DNA from: Sinorhizobium fredii USDA 257 | GTDB taxonomy: Bacteria > Pseudomonadota > Alphaproteobacteria > Rhizobiales > Rhizobiaceae | Assembly: GCF_000265205.3 (NCBI RefSeq) | Contig: NC_018000.1 | Coordinates: 3,038,001-3,102,000, forward strand | Reading direction: 5' to 3' | DNA: 64,000 nt | Shown: piece by piece, positions 41,450-48,501 of the stretch | Layout: every line of letters begins with the position of its first letter | Position numbering within the stretch: the stretch's first letter is position 1 | Program-made: the position numbers and the translations under genes | Notes under the pieces: model-generated | What the model saw: the letters and a program-made list of their open reading frames with translations, nothing else | The model's database searches: none | Told to the model about the DNA's origin: nothing

Positions 41450-42079
41450 ATGTTCAAAGCCATCAATGCAGTACAGATTCACGTTTCACTCGACGAGATC
41501 GAGCCGGGGGTCTGGCGTCGACTGATCTTGCCGTCGCACTGGAATCTTGAGCAACTGCATCTTGCCATTCAGGCCGCCTTCAACTGGTGGAACTATCACC
41601 TTCATGAATTCCTGATCGGCGGCTTGCGCTACGGCGACGTGGAGCTGTTGACCGAGGATGCCTTCGACGACGATCCTCGGGTCTTCGATTTTCGTGAGGT
41701 TCGCCTTCGCGACTTCGAGTACGGAGCCGTTTTTAGCTACGTTTATGACTTCGGCGATAGCTGGCGCCATTCTGTGGTAATCGAGGAATTCAAGGCCCTG
41801 GATATCACGCCCAAACACGGGACTTGCATCGATGGTGGGCGTGCCAGGCCACCCGAAGATGTCGGCGGCGTGCTCGGCTATGAGCGCTTTCTGGAAATCA
41901 TGTCGGACAATGAGGACCCCGAATACGCCGAAACCAAACGGTGGTGTGGCGGGCATTTCGATCCAGAGTGGTTCGATCTCGCTATCGTGGACAAGGACGT
42001 GCGCAACGCATTGCGCCCGAACGTAAAGCGCCGGCTGTATCAGCCAAAGCCGAAGCCCAGCGAACCGAAGACAGCATAG
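41450..42079 (+). CDS. plasmid pRiA4b ORF-3 family protein
   Basis: From ATG 41450 (an ATG at 41432 is also possible) the protein has 209 residues: QIHVSLDEIEPGVWRRLILP, HLAIQAAFNWWNYHLHEFLI, YVYDFGDSWRHSVVIE and GVLGYERFLEIM. These are the hallmarks of the pRiA4b ORF-3 / IS1096 TnpR-like family. The family is common on Agrobacterium and Rhizobium plasmids and its biochemical role is not defined. It is intact. Confidence 0.9.
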   Translation: MFKAINAVQIHVSLDEIEPGVWRRLILPSHWNLEQLHLAIQAAFNWWNYHLHEFLIGGLRYGDVELLTEDAFDDDPRVFDFREVRLRDFEYGAVFSYVYDFGDSWRHSVVIEEFKALDITPKHGTCIDGGRARPPEDVGGVLGYERFLEIMSDNEDPEYAETKRWCGGHFDPEWFDLAIVDKDVRNALRPNVKRRLYQPKPKPSEPKTA

Positions 42080-42179
42080 AACATTGCAACGCCATGGTCG
42101 CCACATCGCTCCGCCATTAGCATTCAACCTTGGCGACGATGTCGCGGTTTCGCCTGCGCGGCCTCGAACCAGCCAGGGA

Positions 42180-42584
42180 TCACAGCGACCAATCCTCCAC
42201 CCGCAGGTTCTCGACCCTGTTGAACTCGCCGACATTGTTGGTGACGAGGGTCAGACCGCGCGCTTTTGCCTGTCCTGCGATCAGCACGTCATAGGGGCTG
42301 ATGGGCGTCCCCTTCGCGGCAAGGGCGGCCCGGATTTCGCCCGCGACAAAGGCATCGTTCTGGTCAAAGTCAAGGATCGGAAAATCCGACATCAACAAAC
42401 GCAAGGTTTCCAGGTTGTGCTGGACCTTCGCGCTTTTCTGCGCTCCGAAATAGAGTTCATACGCGACGACCGACGGTAGGCCGATACTGCCCTGAGGGCT
42501 GTGGAGTACACGGCTGACCAATGTATCCGATTTGCGGCCGATCAAGGCAATGACGGCGTTCGTGTCGAGAAGATGCGAGATCAC
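42180..42584 (-). CDS. vapC: PIN-domain toxin (VapC family)
   Basis: This 134-residue toxin starts MISHLLDTNAVIALIGRKSD, with the first catalytic Asp. It has VVAYELYFGAQKS with the conserved Glu and YDVLIAGQAKARGLTLVTNN with the distal acidic residues. A fourth acidic position follows in EFNRVENLRVEDW. It overlaps the antitoxin gene by four bases. An RNase toxin of the type II VapBC class. Confidence 0.9.
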   Translation of the reverse strand: MISHLLDTNAVIALIGRKSDTLVSRVLHSPQGSIGLPSVVAYELYFGAQKSAKVQHNLETLRLLMSDFPILDFDQNDAFVAGEIRAALAAKGTPISPYDVLIAGQAKARGLTLVTNNVGEFNRVENLRVEDWSL

Positions 42585-42841
42585 TGAAACACCGCGTCAA
42601 GCTCCGGTCGATCCTGTTGTTCCGGCTGCTCGCGCCCGCTCTCCATGAAGTCTTCACTCATGCCACGGGCGAGCGCCGCCTTCAGCGACGACCATGGCTC
42701 GCCCGCCTCGACATGCGGGCGGAGGATGAGAGCATCGCCCTCTTGCGTGATCTCCACGCGCTCGACGTTGAAGCGGAATTCTTTCGGCAGGCGGACGGCC
42801 TGCGAGTTTCCGGACTGGAATACCCGTGCAAGATGGGGCAT
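42581..42841 (-). CDS. vapB: VapB-type (AbrB/MazE fold) antitoxin
   Basis: The 86-residue antitoxin reads MPHLARVFQSGNSQAVRLPK, then EFRFNVERVEITQEGDALIL, the swapped-hairpin AbrB DNA-binding domain. The acidic C-terminal tail (SEDFMESGREQPEQQDRPEL) would neutralise the toxin. It is first in the operon, with the ATGA overlap to vapC. Different family from the Phd-type antitoxins elsewhere in the window. Confidence 0.9.
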   Translation of the reverse strand: MPHLARVFQSGNSQAVRLPKEFRFNVERVEITQEGDALILRPHVEAGEPWSSLKAALARGMSEDFMESGREQPEQQDRPELDAVFQ

Positions 42842-43225
42842 GGTCGCCTCCCTTATGTATCTACAGATGCGTATATACGGTTTTTTGGCCCTCAGTTCAA
42901 GAAGGACAGGTCACTTGATTGAATCCGGCGATCCGCCCGACCGGGCACTGTTTCGCCGGCAAGCCGGCTCCAAGAAGGCTGCACGCAGTCTTCGCGCCTG
43001 GCGACGTGACGATCCCTTGCGTTATCCGGGCTCGCCGACCTGTCTGATCGCCGAGGGCGTCACGCTTCTGGACCGCTGCAACGCCTTCGAGCTCAGCGCA
43101 ATCAAAGTGCTGCAGCGAGCTTTACGCGTCCAAAAGACGCGCGGCGCCGAAGTCGCTCCACCCTTCGGGGTTCGTGCACATCGGGAAAATCTGCATAATG
43201 CGGAGGATCAACAGAGGAGTGGGCA
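42842..43225 (+). other. DUF2493-gene fragment and intergenic sequence
   Basis: At about 43049-43100 the forward strand repeats part of the DUF2493 gene (around 40783-40836): CLIAEGVTLLDRCNAFE here against RLIAEGITLLERRNAFE there, with close nucleotide identity over ~50 bp. Homology ends on both sides. It is a short relic of a duplicated copy. The rest of the stretch shows nothing recognisable. Confidence 0.5.
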
Positions 43226-43486
43226 ATGCGGCACTTTACGATACGCGACCTGAGCAAGCACATTGGCGATGTCACCGCCGTCGCCAGCCGCGAACCCGTC
43301 GTGCTCACTCGGCATGGGAAATCCCGGTTCGTGCTGATGAGCTACGAGCATTACGAGCGAATGCGAGCCGGTGGAGATCCTCGACGCGGCCATCGTGTCT
43401 CCGAGATGCCGGAAGAGCACAAGGAACTCTTCGCCGCGGCGATCGACCGGCTGGCGAACGGCGAGGGGTATGATGCCGAGCCGTGA
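43226..43486 (+). CDS. Phd/YefM-family antitoxin without obvious toxin
   Basis: The 86-residue protein has the antitoxin fold pattern MRHFTIRDLSKHIGDVTAVA, SREPVVLTRHGKSRFVLMSY and EHYERMRAG. The C-terminal EEHKELFAAAIDRLANGEGY is the usual toxin-facing helix. GGAGTGGG lies upstream of the ATG. No intact toxin follows: the sequence to 43711 has only short frames (one begins ELTDVKR). It may therefore be an orphan antitoxin. Confidence 0.75.
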   Translation: MRHFTIRDLSKHIGDVTAVASREPVVLTRHGKSRFVLMSYEHYERMRAGGDPRRGHRVSEMPEEHKELFAAAIDRLANGEGYDAEP

Positions 43487-43711
43487 AGCTCCTCCCCGCG
43501 CGAACTCACCGACGTCAAGCGATGCCGCCCCGATTGCTCAGGACCGACTGATCGGAGCAGGCGGGTGTCTGTCGAGGCGACTGCGGTCGTGCCGCCTCAC
43601 GACAACATGCCCTCGTCATGCCGGCCGGAGTCGCCGTCTCTCCACACGGCTCGAGACGCTTGCATTTCTTAAAAATTGTGTACACATTTCCCACTGAAAC
43701 GGAGCCTCGCC

Positions 43712-43978
43712 ATGCCTCAATCCCGGCAGCAGACATCAACTCCCCGCCGTGTCGGCGTGCGGGAATTTCGCGGCAACCTGACGTCCTTCCTCAAGCAGGT
43801 CGAAGACGGGCAGAGGTTCGTCCTGACGTCCCATCATAAGGTTGTTGCGGAAATTGGACCGCCGTCGTCAGACGTCGTCACACGGAAACCAGGTGCATTG
43901 CGCGGAAAGATCAAAGTTGCCGATGACTTCGACAGCCTGCCGGAGGATGTTCTGAAGTCCATGGAAGATGGGACGTGA
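43712..43978 (+). CDS. Phd/YefM-type antitoxin
   Basis: From ATG 43712 the 88-residue protein reads RRVGVREFRGNLTSFLKQVE, DGQRFVLTSHHKVVAEIGPP, then an acidic/basic tail including ADDFDSLPEDVLKSMEDG. This matches Phd-family antitoxins paired with PIN toxins. It stops two bases before the ATG of a PIN-domain gene that carries a nonsense codon, so this antitoxin is probably the surviving half of a decayed module. Confidence 0.8.
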   Translation: MPQSRQQTSTPRRVGVREFRGNLTSFLKQVEDGQRFVLTSHHKVVAEIGPPSSDVVTRKPGALRGKIKVADDFDSLPEDVLKSMEDGT

Positions 43979-43980
43979 GG

Positions 43981-44373
43981 ATGCTGCTCGATACGCATGC
44001 CTTGTTGTGGTGGCTGAACGACGACGAGAAGCTGGGGAATCATGCGCGAGGCCTTATCGGCGATCCTGAGAACGACGTCCTCGTCAGTGCCGTCTCCCTT
44101 TAGGAAATCACGGTGAAGCTGCGGATCGGCAAACTTGATGCCGATATAGAAGAGATTCTTGCGATCTTGCCGGGTCAGGGATTCGACCGGCTGGATATCA
44201 CAGATGCGCATCTTATCGCTCTTACGGCTCTTCCGCTTCATCACCGCGATCCCTTCGATCATCTTCTCATGGCGCAGGCCATGGCGGAGGGAGCGCATTT
44301 CGTTTCCCAGGATCAGAATGTCGCGCTCTATGGCATTCCGTTCGTGACTTGCTCGGATCCTGTTGTCTCGTGA
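43981..44373 (+). pseudogene. PIN-domain toxin with in-frame amber codon
   Basis: The frame starts at ATG 43981 with MLLDTHALLWWLNDDEKLGN, reads VLVSAVSL, meets TAG at 44101-44103, then continues EITVKLRIGKLDADIEEILA, DITDAHLIALTALPLHHRDP and FDHLLMAQAMAEGAHFVSQD to a natural stop. In related PIN toxins the interrupted position is Trp (SLWEI), so a single G-to-A change of TGG to TAG explains it. Without suppression the toxin lacks its distal catalytic Asp residues and is dead. Confidence 0.88.
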
Positions 44374-44996
44374 TCTCCGACGAGCTTGGTTCCGCTGACC
44401 AAGCCGGCTCCGATCGCTCGGATGGCGCGCTTGCCAGTGGCGATGTGCCTGGCGAACACCGACGGCTCAGATGGCCGGGCGCGGACGGACGAGTGGGGGA
44501 AAGATCACTCATCTGATGCCCACGCGATTAGCTTCACCCGGTATTGCCGCACGGTCTGCAGGCGGCATACCGTCGCCGCGTCGACCTCTCGGATCAACAA
44601 AGGGATGATATCGAAAGGGGACGTGCCCACCCGCTTGCTGTAGTTGGGAGCGGGCGAGGGTACGCAATTGACTGGCTTGGAGGCAAAACGTTCAAGGGAT
44701 GCGCGGCCGATATCCCGCAGCGCTGGGCCGGGCGGCTATGATGGTTTGTCGCGTCCTTCAGTTGCCCCGAACCATTCCCGTTTTATGTCGCTCGTATAGA
44801 CGACCGCCTGCTTTTGCGGCCAACCCCTAAAGGGGTAAGACTCGGGCCGAAATTTTTGCGAAATTCGATTTCGGTTCTTTTTCTCTCGGCGGAAAATAGA
44901 ATTTTGCAAAAATTTCGGCCGAGCTGACCGCAGCAGGTCGGCCGTCTCTTCGTGCGCCATCGGGAATGGTCCCGAGCAACCGAAGGAGACAGAACC
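44374..44996. other. intergenic region with long inverted repeats, no gene recognised
   Basis: About 620 bp upstream of DUF736. The left 400 bp shows only weak frames. The right end contains ACCCCT-AA-AGGGGT (44823-44836) and a 21-bp inverted repeat (44845-44865 with 44900-44920), described separately. Confidence 0.4.
44845..44920. repeat. A/T-rich inverted repeat upstream of DUF736
   Basis: GGCCGAAATTTTTGCGAAAT T at 44845-44865 is the inverse of 44900-44920 with 20 of 21 positions matching, over a 34-nt pyrimidine-rich spacer. It ends 76 bp before the DUF736 start. It could form a cruciform or an mRNA leader structure, or hold paired protein-binding sites. Confidence 0.7.
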
Positions 44997-45320
44997 ATGG
45001 CCACCACGATCGCAACCCTGACGCAGAAGACCGACGGCAGCCTCGAAGGCGTCTTCGCCACCATCCGGGTCAACGCCCCGATCGCCATCGTCCCGAACGC
45101 CAGCAAAGCAAGCGAAGAAGCCCCCGACTACCGGGTCATCCATCGCAAGACAGGCTTCGAGATAGGCGCCGCCTGGAACCGCATCGCCCGCCAGACCGGT
45201 GAAGAATACCTCTCGGTCAAGCTGGAGGCGCCGGAGATCGGGGTGATCTTCGGCAACCTTGCTCCGGCCCCTGGCGGCGATCCGAACCGCAAGGTCATCC
45301 TCTGGAACAACCCGGCCTGA
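44997..45320 (+). CDS. DUF736 family protein
   Basis: This 107-residue protein reads MATTIATLTQKTDGSLEGVF, ATIRVNAPIAIVPNASKASE, PDYRVIHRKTGFEIGAAWNR and YLSVKLEAPEIGVIFGNLAP, the full DUF736 pattern. The family is abundant on alphaproteobacterial plasmids and ICEs, often near transfer genes, and its function is unknown. AAGGAGAC precedes the ATG. It is followed by a very strong hairpin. Confidence 0.93.
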   Translation: MATTIATLTQKTDGSLEGVFATIRVNAPIAIVPNASKASEEAPDYRVIHRKTGFEIGAAWNRIARQTGEEYLSVKLEAPEIGVIFGNLAPAPGGDPNRKVILWNNPA

Positions 45321-45622
45321 GCGGGGCCGGCATACGTTGTGCTGGGCGCGGCAGCGGGCATTGAGCCCGCTGCCGCGCCTGTTGCCCGTGCCACACGAGA
45401 CGAAAGCCTGTCTGCTCAGATACCCAAGTCTGCCATGAGGGCTCGCGCCGCCTCAAGGACGGGCGGTCCCCCAATTTTCAGTCGCCGCCCTGATAGGGCG
45501 TCGCCAGAAAATCGGCTCCACCACTCGCCGCCGCTGGCGGTCGCTCCGCGATCCTTGACCCGGCCCGATCCTCACGGACCCCCCTGCGTCATCTTTCACA
45601 TTCATCAAGGAGGATGAAGACG
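45321..45622. other. intergenic region, no gene recognised
   Basis: About 300 bp. Apart from the 14-bp hairpin there is no recognisable gene or motif before the ribosome-binding site AAGGAGG at 45607-45613. Confidence 0.4.
45346..45378 (+). terminator. perfect 14-bp hairpin after DUF736
   Basis: GCGCGGCAGCGGGC pairs exactly with GCCCGCTGCCGCGC over a 5-nt ATTGA loop, 25 bp after the DUF736 stop. A U-run is lacking, but stability alone makes it a likely terminator or 3' stabiliser. Confidence 0.6.
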
Positions 45623-45790
45623 ATGACGATTGCACTCGAAATCCAGGTCGAGGAACTGCGCGCCGAGCTGCGCAACGCCGATCCAGCCGAGCGCCGCCAG
45701 ATCGAGACGGAGCTGGAACTTGCTCGGGCCGAACTGATCGCCGCAATGGCCGAGCAGGATGGCACGGGGGATGCCGAGCCGCCCTTTTGA
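45623..45790 (+). CDS. 55-aa helical protein between DUF736 and traG
   Basis: A short gene with a perfect AAGGAGG nine bases before ATG 45623 (an ATG at 45614 lies too close to it). The product, MTIALEIQVEELRAELRNAD then PAERRQIETELELARAELIA and AMAEQDGTGDAEPPF, is a continuous heptad-rich helix, probably a coiled-coil dimer. Such small proteins are often found beside DUF736 or traG. Convergent with traG, 73 bp away. Confidence 0.65.
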   Translation: MTIALEIQVEELRAELRNADPAERRQIETELELARAELIAAMAEQDGTGDAEPPF

Positions 45791-45863
45791 GGCAGCTTCA
45801 TGACCCTCCGAATTGCCATGTTCGAGAAGGTTGAGATGACCGATCTTGCGGAACAAGCCTGCG

Positions 45864-47774
45864 TCACTTGACGAAGCGGTTGGCCTTGGCAGCCTGATCC
45901 ATCTCCTTCCGCCGGAAGTAGATCGCCCGCCCGCAGCGTATCGGACTATTGCCCTGCACGATGACGATCTGTTCATCCTTGCGCATGGATTGGGTGATCT
46001 CGTGCGGCATGATCAGCGGCCGGCGCTGGAAGTTGACGCTTTCCGATTTGCGCGAGGCGCTGTTCTTTGTGTTCCAGCCGATGTTGCGGGAGCTTCCCTT
46101 CACCTCCACCGTCATTTCGCCGCACTGCGCCGAGACGTTGCGCGCCGTGTCGAGCGCCTTGATCGCGGCATAGGAGGCAAAAGCGCAGCCGTCGATCCAC
46201 GACGTCGCGCCGTCTTTCCCGAAATGCCGCTCCATCTGCCCGACCGACTGGTACATCAGCATCATCGTGATGCCGTACTTGCGGCCGCGGTCGCGCGCCT
46301 CCTCGAGCCCGCGCATGTAGCCGAGAAGGTCGACCTCATCCAGCATGAAGAGAGCGCGGCGCTCGAATGCGCCGTCTGCCCGTATCATGGCATTGATCAG
46401 CGACCCGATGATGACGCGGCCGATGCCCGGATAAGAGCGCAGGATTGACGCCGGGATGTTCAGGAACACGTCCTTTTTGGCTGATACGATATCGCTCGAC
46501 TCGAAGGCGCGGCCGCAAACAAGGGCGGCGTAACTGTCGAGTGACAGCCACTGCGTATCCTTCGAGGCGGTCGAATAGACGCCACTGAACGTCTGCTCGG
46601 TCATGTTGGTGAAAACGCCAAGCGTTTCGCGGATGAAGACGGACGCGGAATGCTCCTGAATGTCGCGCAGCATCGCGAGCACCGAGGGTTCCGGCTCGGA
46701 AACGATCTTCCGGAGACAGCGCAAGTTTCGCCGTCCGGCATATTCGGGCGACAGCATCACATGCGCGAGCAGGCCGGTCAGGAGATTGTGCGCCTGGTTC
46801 TGGAAATAGGATCCGGTCGAGCTTTCGAAGCGCACGCTTTCCGACAGCAGCATGTGCGCGATACCGACAATATCCTCCTCCTTTTGCCGCGAGTTCTCGA
46901 TCCCGTCGAGCACATTGAAGCCCATGATCGGATTTGTCGGATCGAGCACCATCACCTCGCGGCCAAGGACGCGGGTTCGGTGCTCGACCACCATTGGCGC
47001 GACCTCGGTCGAGGGATCGAGGCAGATCAGCGGTCCGCTGTAGCGCAGCGCCGTCGGCACGACGTTGCTGGTCGTCTTGTATCCCCCCGACCCGGCAAAG
47101 AACAGCATATGCGTGGAATCGAAGTCCTGCTTGTAGGTGAGCAAAGGGGCTTTGCCGCCCTTTCCCCATGTGCTGCTATCGTTCGGATCGAACGGCAGTT
47201 CATGGACGATATCCTTGTCGACGCGGTATCGTTCGCCGACGACGATCTCGCCGTCATCCGGGAACAGCCTTGCCGCCGCCGACATCGGCAGCCAGGCGGC
47301 GTCTCCGAAGATACCGCGCTTGGCACGCTTCATCGGTTCGGGCACGACGATGGAGATGCGGGCGGAGACCGCTACTGCCATGAAACCAGTGACCGCGCCG
47401 ATGACGGCGACCATGTCGAGATAGGAGAGCGCCCGGTCCCATGATAATGCGCCGCTTTCCACGGACGGGGACAGGCGGCCGAATTCACGCAGCGCGTAGA
47501 AGCCGGCGACCGTCAGAAAACAGGCGAGGCTCGCCATCGCCACCGGCCTTCGCCGGTGCAATGGCAAGGCCCAAACGGCCAAAAGGCCGGCGAGCGGCCC
47601 GAACAAAAGCGCCGGCACGGGCGATGCCCGAAGGAACCAATATGCCGTCTTGCCCGACATGCCGGCGGCGAGCCCCGGCCAGCGGCAGCCGACGACATAG
47701 ACCGCAAAGGTGGTGACGGCGACGGGCAAGAGAATGAGCAACAGGCTCGGATGCGGTCTTGCCCTTATTGCCAT
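45864..47774 (-). CDS. traG: TraG/VirD4-type coupling protein
   Basis: The 636-residue ATPase has N-terminal transmembrane segments (LLLILLPVAVTTFAVYVVG, ALLFGPLAGLLAVWALP, MVAVIGAVTGFMAVAVS). The nucleotide-binding core includes HMLFFAGSGGYKTTSNVVPT (Walker A), FERRALFMLDEVDLLGYMRG (Walker B) and MLMYQSVGQMERHFG. It links the TraA relaxosome at oriT to the VirB channel and matches Ti-type TraG. Its ATG overlaps the end of traD by ten bases. Confidence 0.95.
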   Translation of the reverse strand: MAIRARPHPSLLLILLPVAVTTFAVYVVGCRWPGLAAGMSGKTAYWFLRASPVPALLFGPLAGLLAVWALPLHRRRPVAMASLACFLTVAGFYALREFGRLSPSVESGALSWDRALSYLDMVAVIGAVTGFMAVAVSARISIVVPEPMKRAKRGIFGDAAWLPMSAAARLFPDDGEIVVGERYRVDKDIVHELPFDPNDSSTWGKGGKAPLLTYKQDFDSTHMLFFAGSGGYKTTSNVVPTALRYSGPLICLDPSTEVAPMVVEHRTRVLGREVMVLDPTNPIMGFNVLDGIENSRQKEEDIVGIAHMLLSESVRFESSTGSYFQNQAHNLLTGLLAHVMLSPEYAGRRNLRCLRKIVSEPEPSVLAMLRDIQEHSASVFIRETLGVFTNMTEQTFSGVYSTASKDTQWLSLDSYAALVCGRAFESSDIVSAKKDVFLNIPASILRSYPGIGRVIIGSLINAMIRADGAFERRALFMLDEVDLLGYMRGLEEARDRGRKYGITMMLMYQSVGQMERHFGKDGATSWIDGCAFASYAAIKALDTARNVSAQCGEMTVEVKGSSRNIGWNTKNSASRKSESVNFQRRPLIMPHEITQSMRKDEQIVIVQGNSPIRCGRAIYFRRKEMDQAAKANRFVK

Positions 47775-48004
47775 TCCGCCGTCTCCGCAATGCCAGGTGA
47801 TCCGCCGTCCAACGAGGGAGCCTTGAATGCTTCCTCGCCAATATCGCGCAACCGCCGATGCTCGGCAGTGCCCGGCGCGACGCTTGCCAGTTCGATGAGC
47901 CCGCCGAGCAGAAACGCCCGGTCCGCCTTTGACAGTCCCGCCCTGACGACAATGCCCCCGAGCAGGAATTTCTCGCGGGCCTCCCGCTTGCGGTCAGCCG
48001 TCAT
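47765..48004 (-). CDS. traD: TraD conjugal transfer protein
   Basis: From ATG 48004 the 79-residue protein reads MTADRKREAREKFLLGGIVV, RAGLSKADRAFLLGGLIELA and TAEHRRLRDIGEEAFKAP, matching Ti-type TraD, a small protein encoded between traC and traG. Its precise role in the relaxosome is not defined. It overlaps traC by 11 bases and traG by 10. Confidence 0.88.
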   Translation of the reverse strand: MTADRKREAREKFLLGGIVVRAGLSKADRAFLLGGLIELASVAPGTAEHRRLRDIGEEAFKAPSLDGGSPGIAETAEWQ

Positions 48005-48281
48005 GAGAAACCTCCGCCGGCGTTCCAGACCCGCCACTTGGCTGTCGACGCGGCGAAGCAGTTGCGCCAGCAGTCCCCTTCTTCTCCTCTTTGCGAAATC
48101 GCGCGGCGATCTCTTCCAGGATCCGATCGACCTCGTCGTCGGGGATCTCCATTTCCGCAAGACCGGACTTCGTGGCGGCGCGGGCGAAGCGCTCCGCGGA
48201 TTTTACTATCAAAAGTCGTCTGCGTTCTCGGAGCTTCGCGATCTGGGCATCCAGTTCCGAAAGTGATGATTTTGCACTCAT
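47994..48281 (-). CDS. traC: TraC conjugal transfer protein
   Basis: From ATG 48281 the 95-residue protein MSAKSSLSELDAQIAKLRER, RRLLIVKSAERFARAATKSG and AEMEIPDDEVDRILEEIAAR matches Ti-type TraC, a small relaxosome accessory protein with a coiled-coil N-terminus and ribbon-like basic part. It is first in the traC-traD-traG operon and divergent from traA with oriT between them. A start at 48320 is possible but lies in the promoter. Confidence 0.88.
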   Translation of the reverse strand: MSAKSSLSELDAQIAKLRERRRLLIVKSAERFARAATKSGLAEMEIPDDEVDRILEEIAARFRKEEKKGTAGATASPRRQPSGGSGTPAEVSHDG

Positions 48282-48447
48282 GCCGTGTGTCCTTTCCAAT
48301 TTGAACAATCTGAACGGCATCGACTATACTAACTGAAATGAATTAGTAAAATAGTCAAATTTGCATCAAACCGAAAATGTCTCAGCCGGAATTCTTGCCG
48401 ACCGTCTACCGGATAAGCGGCATCGGCCTTGGCAGGCCGATCGGTTT

Positions 48448-48477
48448 GAGGGCGCAATATACGTCGCTGACGCGACG
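48448..48477 (-). other. oriT: oriT nic region (Ti/RSF1010-type)
   Basis: On the reverse strand an inverted repeat CGTCGC-GTCA-GCGACG (48462-48477) is followed by TATATTGCGCCCTC. This has the layout of Ti-plasmid and RSF1010 oriT sites, in which the relaxase cuts in ...TTGCG/CCC..., here between about 48452 and 48453. The cut strand would be the reverse strand, with the new 5' end leading toward lower coordinates. Confidence 0.82.
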
Positions 48478-48501
48478 GGCTCGGAAGATCTGGAGACGGT
48501 C

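Noticed and set aside
48361..48501. N-terminal extension of TraA from the TTG at 48361
   Set aside because: It reads through the oriT sequence, has no relaxase homology before MAIMFVRAQV, and Ti-type TraA proteins start at that point. The ATG at 48502 is used instead.
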